Source: Clostridium rectalis (lineage in GTDB: Bacteria; Bacillota; Clostridia; Clostridiales; Clostridiaceae). Taken from it: a stretch of DNA of 64,000 bases. A model generated the notes under the pieces. It was not told where the DNA came from. It worked only from the letters and a program-made list of their open reading frames with translations, and made no database searches. Every line of letters begins with the position of its first letter. Positions within the stretch are counted from its first letter, which is position 1. The position numbers and the translations under genes were made by a program. This document shows positions 55,971 to 64,000 of this stretch, piece by piece. The stretch spans positions 1 through 64,000 of the forward strand of contig NZ_UYZZ01000007.1 of NCBI RefSeq assembly GCF_900626095.1, in the 5' to 3' direction.

Positions 55971-56675
55971 TTACTTTATAATTCCATTTTTATATTCTGG
56001 AACTATATCTATAATATCCTTTGAACAACAATACTTTAAATCTTCCTCTAAATTCAGTTCTTTAATCCTTTTAAAATGGCTGGCATTTTCTATAAATTTC
56101 AAATCTTTATTTTCACTATATATATAATGTGCTGTTTTAGCTATATCCGTAAGATCTATTTGTTGTTTTTGCCTTAATATACAATCTATAATATATCCTG
56201 TACATATAAAATCATCTATAGAAAACTGCCCATAAGTCCCTGCATTTACTATTGATATATCATTATTTAAACTTAACAATTTTTGTGCTACAGCTTTAGC
56301 ATTTATTAAAGCCCCTATAAGTATATTCCTAGCTCCTACACTCCCCCTTATAGCTCTTGTGCCATTACTAGTAGTCATAACTAAGGTTTTACCTTTAACA
56401 AGTTCACTTGTATACTCTATTGGAGAATTAGAAAAATCAAAACCTTCTATTTTTAAAGCTTTCCTTTCTCCGCCTAAAATACAATTACCCTTATCTTTAT
56501 TTGCTATATTTAAAGCTTCCTCTATTTTAATAACTGGTATGACCCCTTTACATCCATTATTAACAGCAGTTACTATTACAGATGTTGCCCTTAACATATC
56601 TATAACAACTACAGATTTATCCAATACTTTTTCATTTCTAATATCATCTGCTGATATTATTACATCTATTTTCAT
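55971..56675 (-). CDS. comB: 2-phosphosulfolactate phosphatase family protein
   Basis: 234 residues. VVVIDMLRATSVIVTAVNNGC, CILGGERKAL, and VMTTSNGTRAI are the ComB signatures. In archaea ComB takes part in coenzyme M synthesis; many clostridia carry it without the rest of that pathway, so the true substrate here may be different. Stands alone. Confidence 0.88.
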   Translation of the reverse strand: MKIDVIISADDIRNEKVLDKSVVVIDMLRATSVIVTAVNNGCKGVIPVIKIEEALNIANKDKGNCILGGERKALKIEGFDFSNSPIEYTSELVKGKTLVMTTSNGTRAIRGSVGARNILIGALINAKAVAQKLLSLNNDISIVNAGTYGQFSIDDFICTGYIIDCILRQKQQIDLTDIAKTAHYIYSENKDLKFIENASHFKRIKELNLEEDLKYCCSKDIIDIVPEYKNGIIK

Positions 56676-56763
56676 AACTATTCCCCCATTTTTTAGGATT
56701 TTAGTTTAATTATTATTTTTAAATCTATTTTAACACTATAAAAAATTTCATACAAATCTTATA

Positions 56764-57711
56764 TTAATCTAATGTATTTTTTGTAAAATTAAAATACATG
56801 CCTTGAAATATATCTTTATCCTTTAGATTTTTATCAATTGAGTTTAATATTTCCCATTTCTTTAAACTCCACATAGGTCCCACCAATAAATTTCTAGGTG
56901 CATCTCCTGTTAGTCTGTGAATTACTATATCAGGTGACATCATTCCTATAGATTCGCATATTATATTAACATACTGGTTTTGATCTAAAAACTCTAATTC
57001 ACCATTTTCATACAAACTCATAAGAGGAGTTCCTTTAATTAAATGTAATAAATGAAATTTTATTCCTTGTATATCCTTAGTTGATAAATATTTAACTGTC
57101 CTTATCATGTCTTTCTTATCTTCTCCAGGTAACCCAAAAATACTATGAACTACTACATCAATATTTCTATTTCTTAAATCGCTTAATGCTTTCTCAAAAA
57201 CCTTTAAGTCATATCCCCTATTTATAATTTTAGCTGTTTTATCATTCACTGTTTGTAATCCCAATTCTACCCATAAATAAGTCTTTTTATTTATATATTC
57301 TAATAAATCTAATACCTCCTCCCCTAGACAATCTGGTCTAGTAGCAATTGCTAAAGCAACCACGTCCTCTTGATTTATCGCTTCTTCATATTTTCTTTTT
57401 AGTATGGTAATAGGTGCATAAGTGTTAGTATATGCTTGAAAATATGCTATATATTTACCTTCCTTCCACTTTTTATTCATCATGGATTTTATATTATTAA
57501 ATTGATTTTTAATAGAAAATTTACTATCTCCTGCAAAATCCCCTGATCCTCTTTCACTACAAAATATACATCCACCTTTACTTATAGTTCCATCTCTATT
57601 TGGACATGAAAAACCTGCGTCTAATGATATTTTAAATACCTTACATCCAAATTTGTTTCTTAAAAAATAATTTAAATTATAATATCTTTTATCTCCCCAC
57701 TTTTTGTCCAT
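56764..57711 (-). CDS. Radical SAM protein, YtqA/YhcC-type (TIGR01212-like)
   Basis: 315 residues from the ATG at 57711 (GGAG 8 bases before). The iron-sulfur cysteines C36, C48 and C51 occur in FSCPNRDGTISKGGCIFC, the spacing of this family rather than CxxxCxxC. FQAYTNTYAPI, ATRPDCLGEEVLDLL, and WVELGLQTVNDKTAKIINRG are also typical. Relatives have been linked to tRNA modification; function here unproven. Confidence 0.9.
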   Translation of the reverse strand: MDKKWGDKRYYNLNYFLRNKFGCKVFKISLDAGFSCPNRDGTISKGGCIFCSERGSGDFAGDSKFSIKNQFNNIKSMMNKKWKEGKYIAYFQAYTNTYAPITILKRKYEEAINQEDVVALAIATRPDCLGEEVLDLLEYINKKTYLWVELGLQTVNDKTAKIINRGYDLKVFEKALSDLRNRNIDVVVHSIFGLPGEDKKDMIRTVKYLSTKDIQGIKFHLLHLIKGTPLMSLYENGELEFLDQNQYVNIICESIGMMSPDIVIHRLTGDAPRNLLVGPMWSLKKWEILNSIDKNLKDKDIFQGMYFNFTKNTLD

Positions 57712-57786
57712 AAATAAAACTCCATTTCTGCTATATAGTAAAATACCCATAAACATTATAGTCTACGGGCATTTTTCTTTCAACTT

Positions 57787-58893
57787 TTATACTTTTTTAA
57801 CTTTAAACTCCTTTAAATCAATTTGCCATCTACCTATATATTTACCAATACTTTTATCCGATGCTTCTTTAGGGAGAACCTCAAAATTTAATATTTCTTT
57901 ATCAAAAGATGAGAATACTATATCAACCTTATCTATAGGGTAGTTTTGTTCAAATACATATGGGATTATATTTCCACCCTCCGTATTATAAACTCTTATA
58001 CATCTACTTTTATTATTCTTTTTATATTGAACTAAAATAAATTTTTCATCCTGGGAAAATGTCATATATTCTATTTTAGAATTTTTTATTAAATCAAGGC
58101 TTACAATCTCTTTACCTACTGGTTTTTCTTTTATATTCATTTCCCCTTGATCTTGACTTCCTCCTCCATCACTTGGTTGCTGTTGTTCATTTTGATCTTC
58201 CCCTTGTACTGCCATACTTTCATCAATTTTAACAATTCCAGCAAAAGCATCTTGATTATAAGTACTTATAGCTAGATTATATCCACTATATGAAAAAATC
58301 ATAGCTCCAAACTCTTTTTTAGGTACAGGCAATTTATTTGTATTAGTTTTATCATCTTTTGAGAATATATAGCTAGGAATTCCATTAGTGTCTATAACTA
58401 AATTTGTATCCGCATTATTTTTAGACTTCATTCTTATTTGATTCTTTTTTGGGAATGCCTCCCTATCTACTACATTATTAACATCACTTAATTTGTAATC
58501 CACCCCTTCTTTTTCTACCTTAATTGAGTATTCATCTAAAGAAGTGAAGGATTGGTTCATATTAACTCTAGTCACCTTTATTTTAAACAAACCAGATCTC
58601 CCTACTTCATTTATTTCGCTTATATTAAAACCTTTTATTTTAAGTGGTTGTTCTTGTATCTTAGGAGAATTTTTTGATAATTTAGTAGAATATAATTTAT
58701 TGGCATTTTCATAATCTTCTTGCATTAAATATTGCATATAACTTGTGATTACATTTTCCGCTGCCTTTATGTCAAATCCTTTTTCAATTTCATTTTCAGC
58801 GGTTAACTTTTGCTCTGATTTTTTACAACCAGTAAATGAAAAAACTAAAATTGCAATTAAAATATATAATAAAAAACTTTTTTTTCTTTTCAA
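57787..58893 (-). CDS. Lipoprotein of unknown function
   Basis: 368 residues from the TTG at 58893, 6 bases after GGAGGAG; an in-frame ATG 15 bases upstream would overlap the ribosome site. Signal peptide KRKKSFLLYILIAILVFSFTGC with the lipid-bearing Cys23. The first outer part (about 35-150) resembles the NTF2-like domains of clostridial lipoproteins, followed by a linker rich in Gln, Gly and Asp and a beta-rich C-terminal part. No clear operon. Confidence 0.75.
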   Translation of the reverse strand: MKRKKSFLLYILIAILVFSFTGCKKSEQKLTAENEIEKGFDIKAAENVITSYMQYLMQEDYENANKLYSTKLSKNSPKIQEQPLKIKGFNISEINEVGRSGLFKIKVTRVNMNQSFTSLDEYSIKVEKEGVDYKLSDVNNVVDREAFPKKNQIRMKSKNNADTNLVIDTNGIPSYIFSKDDKTNTNKLPVPKKEFGAMIFSYSGYNLAISTYNQDAFAGIVKIDESMAVQGEDQNEQQQPSDGGGSQDQGEMNIKEKPVGKEIVSLDLIKNSKIEYMTFSQDEKFILVQYKKNNKSRCIRVYNTEGGNIIPYVFEQNYPIDKVDIVFSSFDKEILNFEVLPKEASDKSIGKYIGRWQIDLKEFKVKKV

Positions 58894-59029
58894 TATCTTC
58901 TCCTCCATTCTCTATTTATATTTATTTTGCCTCAAAATCAAAATTTTAATTTGTAAAATCATTATTTTATAAATTCTTTATATATTTATATAGAATAGAC
59001 TTTTATTAAATAATAGGAGGAGAATAACT

Positions 59030-60076
59030 TTGATAAAAAAAATAAAATTTATATTACAAATTTCTGCTGTTTTTATAGGTACAATTGTAGGTGCTGGACT
59101 TGCCTCTGGTCAAGAAATTACCCAGTTTTTTTCTACATATGGCTACAACAGTTTTGGAGGGATACTAATATGCTGTGTTCTATATATACTTACAGCATAT
59201 ACTATAGTTTCTATAAGTATAAAATATAAATTAAATTCTTATAATGAATTAATAAGATTAGTTAGCCCCGGTTTTCTTGGCAAAGTAACAGATGTACTTA
59301 CCAGCTTATTTCTCATAAGTGGTTCAGCTATTATACTAGCTGGTAGTGGAGCTTTAATTCATCAATATTTTAAAATCAATAAATGGTTTGGAATTTTAGC
59401 TATGGCCCTAATTTCTATTTTTGTATTATTAAGAGATACAAAAGGCTTAATAGAAATAAATTCTTTTATTGTTCCTACTCTTACTATAGTCATTTTAACG
59501 ATATTTATACTGTATCTGTTTTTCTGTGAAAATATGAGTATTTCATATGTAAAAGCTGTACCCTATTATAAAAAGAATTGGTTGTTGTCTGGTATTTTAT
59601 ATGGAAGTTTCAATATTTTATGCTGTAGCGGTGTACTTGTGCCATTTAGCAATGAGGTAAAAGATAAAAAATCTATGGTTAGTGGTATAATAATTGGTGC
59701 AATAGTATTAACCATTTTATCTTCAATAATAAACCTATTACTAATTTTAAACATTCCATATATATTTGAATACGAAATTCCTCTTTTATATGTATCAAAC
59801 AGATTTGGAACAATAATTCAAATAATGCTCTTAATAATAATATGGTGTGAAATGTTTTCTACAGAAGTATCCGATATATATAGTGTGAGTAAAACTTTTG
59901 AACAAATTTTTAAGATTTCTTATAATAAATGCTGTGTTATAATCCTTATTATTGCAATTCCAATATCTCAAATTGGTTTTGTAAACTTAATTACATTTTT
60001 ATATCCAGCCTTTGGATTAATAAGTCTTATTTTTATAATACAATGCTTTATTTTTTATATAAAAGATAAAAAGTAA
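59030..60076 (+). CDS. YkvI-type membrane transporter
   Basis: 348 residues with ten to eleven membrane segments. The opening FIGTIVGAGLASGQEITQFFSTYG is the hallmark of the YkvI family in the amino acid/APC transporter superfamily. Substrate unknown. TTG start behind AGGAGGAG. The next gene starts 25 bases later, so the two probably share a transcript. Confidence 0.88.
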   Translation: MIKKIKFILQISAVFIGTIVGAGLASGQEITQFFSTYGYNSFGGILICCVLYILTAYTIVSISIKYKLNSYNELIRLVSPGFLGKVTDVLTSLFLISGSAIILAGSGALIHQYFKINKWFGILAMALISIFVLLRDTKGLIEINSFIVPTLTIVILTIFILYLFFCENMSISYVKAVPYYKKNWLLSGILYGSFNILCCSGVLVPFSNEVKDKKSMVSGIIIGAIVLTILSSIINLLLILNIPYIFEYEIPLLYVSNRFGTIIQIMLLIIIWCEMFSTEVSDIYSVSKTFEQIFKISYNKCCVIILIIAIPISQIGFVNLITFLYPAFGLISLIFIIQCFIFYIKDKK

Positions 60077-60101
60077 GGTAATCTACAAATGAGGTGTTAT
60101 T

Positions 60102-61004
60102 TTGTTACAGACATTAAAAGAATGTACTCTATGTCCTAAAAATTGCAAAACTAATAGATTAAATAATAATTTAGGTGTATGCAAATCCGGTAATAATGTT
60201 AAAATATCCCTAGTATCACTACATCAATGGGAAGAACCTTGTATATCTGGTACTAAGGGGTCAGGAACCATTTTCTTCTCTAACTGTAATTTGTCTTGTG
60301 TATTTTGTCAGAATCATTTTATAAGTCAAGAATCTAATGGAAAAGAGATTTCTATTAAAAGATTAAGCCAAATCTTTATGGAACAGCAACAAAGGGAAGC
60401 TCATAATATAAACTTGGTTACACCAACACATTATGTACCTCAAATTATAGAAGCTTTAAAGTTAGCAAAACAAAATGGGTTAACTATCCCAATTGTATAT
60501 AATACTAATAGTTATGAAAATATTGAAACTTTAAAATCACTAAGGGGTTATGTAGATATTTATTTACCAGACTTAAAGTATTTTAGTAATAAATATAGCG
60601 AAAAGTATTCAAATGCAAAAGATTATTTTAAATACGCATCTTTAGCAATAAAAGAAATGGTAGATCAAATTGGCCCTCCTGTGTTCGATAATGAAAGCGG
60701 ACTTATGAAAAGAGGAGTTATAATTAGACATATGATGCTTCCAGGGCTTTTATTTGATTCAAAGAAAATAGTAGATTTTATATATAATACTTTTGGAAAT
60801 TCAGTTTATTTAAGCATAATGAACCAATATACACCTTTAAATAAATCTAACTTGTTTCCTGAAATAAATATGCCTCTTAGCAAAAAACATTATGACTCTC
60901 TTATAAACTATTGTATATCTCTAGGTATAGAAAATGCCTTTATTCAGGAAGATGGTACCGTAAACGAAAGTTTTATTCCCAATTTTGATTTTAAAGGCGT
61001 ATAA
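60102..61004 (+). CDS. Radical SAM protein, PflX-like (COG1313)
   Basis: 300 residues from a TTG behind GAGGTG. An N-terminal cysteine set (ECTLCPKNCKTNR, GVCKSG) precedes the radical SAM motif C62-x3-C66-x2-C69 in NCNLSCVFCQN. It looks like pyruvate formate-lyase activating enzymes but belongs to the uncharacterised PflX branch. No obvious glycyl-radical partner is nearby. Confidence 0.88.
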   Translation: MLQTLKECTLCPKNCKTNRLNNNLGVCKSGNNVKISLVSLHQWEEPCISGTKGSGTIFFSNCNLSCVFCQNHFISQESNGKEISIKRLSQIFMEQQQREAHNINLVTPTHYVPQIIEALKLAKQNGLTIPIVYNTNSYENIETLKSLRGYVDIYLPDLKYFSNKYSEKYSNAKDYFKYASLAIKEMVDQIGPPVFDNESGLMKRGVIIRHMMLPGLLFDSKKIVDFIYNTFGNSVYLSIMNQYTPLNKSNLFPEINMPLSKKHYDSLINYCISLGIENAFIQEDGTVNESFIPNFDFKGV

Positions 61005-61039
61005 AAAGCTAACCCTATTAATAATTGGGTTAGCTTTTT
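61004..61039. terminator. Bidirectional terminator
   Basis: Arms AAAAGCTAACCC and GGGTTAGCTTTT between the convergent PflX-like and chemoreceptor genes. Confidence 0.9.
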
Positions 61040-61046
61040 ATAAATA

Positions 61047-62846
61047 TTATATTTTATATTTCCCCAAATCTCCTTTAAAATACTCCGTCATGTTTTTAAA
61101 CTCATGTATATTGTTTACTAATTTTTTCAATTCATTAGTATAGTTTGTTACATTGGCACTTACTTCCTCAGATGAAGCAGAATTTTCCTCTGCTATGGCT
61201 GCCAGAGATTCTATATTCTCAAATATACTTGAAATAGAATCAGCCTCATTATTTAAATCATTTATAGTTTTTATCATAGAAGATGCAACAGATTGTACTG
61301 ATGTTGTTGCTTCATAACTAATATCCCTAACATTTTCTAAATTCTTAGTTTCCCCTTCTAACACATTATACTGAGTATCTATTTTATCAGATAAAATCTT
61401 GGTTTCTTGTGCAAAAGTTACTAGATTTAAATTAATTTCTTCAACTGCACTTTTAGTTTGTTCTGCAAGTTTTCTAACTTCTTCTGCTACTACTGCAAAA
61501 CCCTTTCCCTGCTCACCTGCACGTGCTGCTTCTATGGAAGCATTTAATGCAAGTAAATTGGTTTGTTCTGATATTTGAGAAACTATTGATACTATGTTAG
61601 TTATATCTTTAGCCTTATTTTGAAGATCCAAACCTTTATCCCTTACTTCTTGGAATTTTTCTAAAGTATTTACTATGTTTTTACTTGTACCATTAACATT
61701 TTCATAGCTATTATTGATTTTATTTAGAGCAGTTTCTAATTCTGACTTATTACTATTTTCACTATCCACTATATTTTTTAAGTTTTCTATATTATCATTT
61801 AAAACCGCTACAGCATGTTCAGTATTTTCAGCTTGATTAACAGCACAATTTGCCACTTGCTCAACAACACCAGATATGTCCTCAGAAGTATGACTCATCG
61901 AATTAGAAATGTTATTTATGTTATCAACAAAAGTATTCATTTCGTCTGTTATACCTTTAAATCCAACAAAATCAGTTCTAATATTACTCTTATATTTTTT
62001 TATCAACTTGAATAAATCTTCAAAAAAGTCATTGGTAACAATCTCACCATCCTCTAAATACTTATTATCTATTATTTTCTCTATCTCTGATTCTATAATA
62101 CGTTTAGGCATCATAAGTAAGTGAGCTGATATATATGCCGCTACTGTAGGTAATATAGTACACACCGTAAGTTTAACTATACTGCCTGTCCCTATTGTAA
62201 ATAAATTAGTTATTAAGGATACTAAAAATACTAATGATGTTATTTTTCCTCCAATGCCCTTAATAAACCCAAAAGATAATAATTTATTAAAGGTAAATAC
62301 CTTTTTATAATATATTTCTTTTTCAAAAGTTAATTTCAACTTCAATGAATTATCCGTTCTTTCTAATTGGTCTACCTGTATATTTTCTTTAAAATGACTT
62401 ATACTTCCCTCCGTTAAACCTAGAAAATAATCAAACATTCCTCTATCAGATTTATAATTAAAGATTGCTTCTTTACTAGATATGGGTTCAATTGTTAACA
62501 ATGGTGGTTTTGCTCCTGGAAATTTTTTAGTCATAACAACATGTACGTCAAACATAGATTTATAAAATGAGTATAAATTCTCATGTTCGAAGAAAGCAGG
62601 GTAATCATTGAAAAATGTAATTATATTATCTTTACCTATTTCTTTCCATAAATCTTTAACATCAATGTTTTTTATTTTAGCAATATTGGCTACAACATTT
62701 TTAACCTCTTTATCATCTATATTTTCTATAGGAGTAAATATTTTATTACAATCCCACCCTATATCTTCCATAGCTTTGTCTACTACTTCATCATCATAAA
62801 GTTTTCTGCATGTTTTCATCCATGTAGAAACTACTGTTCCCTTCAT
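61047..62846 (-). CDS. H-NOX haem sensor fused to a methyl-accepting chemotaxis domain
   Basis: 599 residues. An N-terminal H-NOX domain (1-185) has the haem ligand H102, P115 and the Y131-x-S133-x-R135 propionate clamp. The distal residues W9, N74 and Y140 known to hold O2 in the Thermoanaerobacter H-NOX are all in place. Two membrane helices (about 204-247) follow, then a chemotaxis signalling domain with the tip [19 protein letters not shown]. It should bind O2 or NO at a haem and signal to CheA, steering the cell away from gas. Similar NO sensors are known from C. botulinum. Confidence 0.94.
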   Translation of the reverse strand: MKGTVVSTWMKTCRKLYDDEVVDKAMEDIGWDCNKIFTPIENIDDKEVKNVVANIAKIKNIDVKDLWKEIGKDNIITFFNDYPAFFEHENLYSFYKSMFDVHVVMTKKFPGAKPPLLTIEPISSKEAIFNYKSDRGMFDYFLGLTEGSISHFKENIQVDQLERTDNSLKLKLTFEKEIYYKKVFTFNKLLSFGFIKGIGGKITSLVFLVSLITNLFTIGTGSIVKLTVCTILPTVAAYISAHLLMMPKRIIESEIEKIIDNKYLEDGEIVTNDFFEDLFKLIKKYKSNIRTDFVGFKGITDEMNTFVDNINNISNSMSHTSEDISGVVEQVANCAVNQAENTEHAVAVLNDNIENLKNIVDSENSNKSELETALNKINNSYENVNGTSKNIVNTLEKFQEVRDKGLDLQNKAKDITNIVSIVSQISEQTNLLALNASIEAARAGEQGKGFAVVAEEVRKLAEQTKSAVEEINLNLVTFAQETKILSDKIDTQYNVLEGETKNLENVRDISYEATTSVQSVASSMIKTINDLNNEADSISSIFENIESLAAIAEENSASSEEVSANVTNYTNELKKLVNNIHEFKNMTEYFKGDLGKYKI

Positions 62847-63029
62847 ATTTTATCCCCCTTTATTAGTATTGATTTTATTAAAACGTTAAGTTCATTCCAC
62901 TTAAAATAAAATTGTTATTAATATATAAATTATACCTTATAAGAAATGTTTTTACAAAATATAAATGTTATAATTTACTTAAAATGTAAATATGTTTAAA
63001 GTAGTATTAGTTTTCCCTGGAGGTTATAT

Positions 63030-64000
63030 ATGAAAAAACATATCTTAATAATTAATATTCTTGTTTTAATTTTATTAAGTATTTTATTCCTTCCTAGAAG
63101 AGTAGAACATGCAGTAATATATGGCCATAATTCTAAATATACAAATATATATATTAAAGACAAAGCAGAACAAATTAAACTTCCTACAAAATGTAAAGTA
63201 GGCACCGTTATAAATTACAAATATAATTTTTTTAAGATATTAGATTTTAGTGAAGTAAAACCTATAAAAGAAAGAGTTCTCATAAAAAATAAAAATTTTT
63301 ATGATTTAGAAAAAACGGGTAAAATATTATTGTCAAAATCACCTACTTATTATTATTTAAAAGATAATACTATTTCGGTATGTACTGCCAAAAACTTAAT
63401 CCTTGGGAAATATAATGTTAAAAATTATTTAGATGAAAAAAATAATTTAAATACTTTTATTATTACTCCAGAAGATTATTCTTACATGAGAGTTGGAATA
63501 TCAAATTCCAATTTTAAATCCATATATCATAATAAAATTCAACTTACCACCTTAGATGAGTGCTCTTTATATAGTTTAAAAGATAATTTTTACCTTAATA
63601 TCCCTAAAAATTGTAAAATAGATATATTCAATACTACTACTTCGATAAATGTAAAAATAAATAATACCACAAAATCTTTTAAAAATCGTATTTATATAAA
63701 AGGCAACCGTATAAAAACAAATAGTATATCTAGAGGTAACCCAAAGTTCACTCCAATATATTCAGGAATTTTAGAACTATACCAAATGTCTAATGGTATT
63801 GTTTTGATAAATGAAGTAAGTTTAGAGGATTATATATCAAAAGTTGTTCCCTCTGAGATGCCTTCATTTGGAGGTGTAGAAGCTTTAAAATGTCAAGCCA
63901 TAGCTGCTAGAACTTATGCCATTTCAGATATGTTGGCAAATAGATTTTCACATTTAGGTTTTTACGTAGATGATAGTACACAAAGTCAAGTTTATAATAA
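63030..64000 (+). CDS. SpoIID/LytB-domain protein (3' end beyond the window)
   Basis: Open reading frame of at least 323 codons from the ATG at 63030, behind GGAGGTTATAT, running off the window. N-terminal membrane anchor (HILIINILVLILLSILFL). The SpoIID catalytic region begins near residue 245 with NGIVLINEVSLEDYISKVVPSEMP and ALKCQAIAARTYAI, where the catalytic glutamate of SpoIID lies. SpoIID is a peptidoglycan lytic enzyme in engulfment, but other LytB-domain proteins act in vegetative walls, and the long N-terminal part here suggests one of these. Confidence 0.85.
   Translation, partial: MKKHILIINILVLILLSILFLPRRVEHAVIYGHNSKYTNIYIKDKAEQIKLPTKCKVGTVINYKYNFFKILDFSEVKPIKERVLIKNKNFYDLEKTGKILLSKSPTYYYLKDNTISVCTAKNLILGKYNVKNYLDEKNNLNTFIITPEDYSYMRVGISNSNFKSIYHNKIQLTTLDECSLYSLKDNFYLNIPKNCKIDIFNTTTSINVKINNTTKSFKNRIYIKGNRIKTNSISRGNPKFTPIYSGILELYQMSNGIVLINEVSLEDYISKVVPSEMPSFGGVEALKCQAIAARTYAISDMLANRFSHLGFYVDDSTQSQVYN

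Overview
This window is the chromosome of a low-GC, spore-forming, anaerobic Firmicute, almost certainly a Clostridium sensu stricto close to the C. botulinum/tetani kind. The evidence is the AT-rich codon use, the sporulation genes (spoIIE, spoVT, spoVB-like, yabP, yabQ, spoVG), a monomeric [FeFe] hydrogenase, a membrane decarboxylase with a biotin carrier, and a haem (H-NOX) chemoreceptor of the type known from obligate anaerobes. Most genes lie on the minus strand. The species is an inference.

Layout. 1-3.9 kb: the 5' end of a 16S rRNA gene with its promoter, murD, and glyS with a T-box leader. 3.9-4.1 kb: tRNA-Asn and what looks like the displaced original end of lysS. 4.14-12.9 kb: an integrated mobile element in the 3' end of lysS. 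12.9-28.2 kb: lysS, greA, an unknown gene, dusB, coaX, a four-gene Na+-pump type decarboxylase operon, a thioesterase, ftsH, hpt, tilS and spoIIE. 28.4-29.1 kb: six tRNA genes made of two almost identical copies of Leu-fMet-Met. 29.1-48.1 kb: a conserved clostridial block (S1 protein, divIC, yabQ, yabP, rqcP-like, HU, mazG, spoVB-like, spoVT, prsA, mfd, pth, htrA with a two-component system, prs, glmU, spoVG, purR). 48.2-64 kb: murC, two tRNA-Pro genes, a hydrogenase, a MecA-like penicillin-binding protein, a HAD phosphatase, comB-like, two radical SAM proteins, a YkvI-type transporter, an H-NOX chemoreceptor, and a SpoIID-family gene cut by the window edge.

The most interesting region is the element at 4140-12906. 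It has a Tn916-type integrase and excisionase and 11-bp-phased repeats at both ends that look like integrase arm sites. It carries a Rep with the full motif set of CRESS-DNA virus Reps (HUH endonuclease plus superfamily 3 helicase), an FtsK/TcpA-like ATPase with a separate membrane partner, a small unknown protein, a divergent putative regulator, and a BcgI-like restriction-modification pair as cargo. Just upstream of rep is a stem-loop whose loop, on the rep-coding strand, contains TAGTATTAC, the nonanucleotide of circovirus origins. Both rep and xis seem to start at ATA codons placed correctly behind strong ribosome binding sites. Insertion keeps the lysS coding end intact and supplies a new terminator. 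I read it as an integrative and mobilizable element that, once excised, could replicate or transfer as a rolling circle from a virus-like origin.

Elsewhere the genes form familiar clostridial housekeeping, envelope and sporulation units. The htrA gene follows its own response regulator and kinase, an arrangement like CssRS-HtrA. All calls come from reading the sequence; no database search was run.
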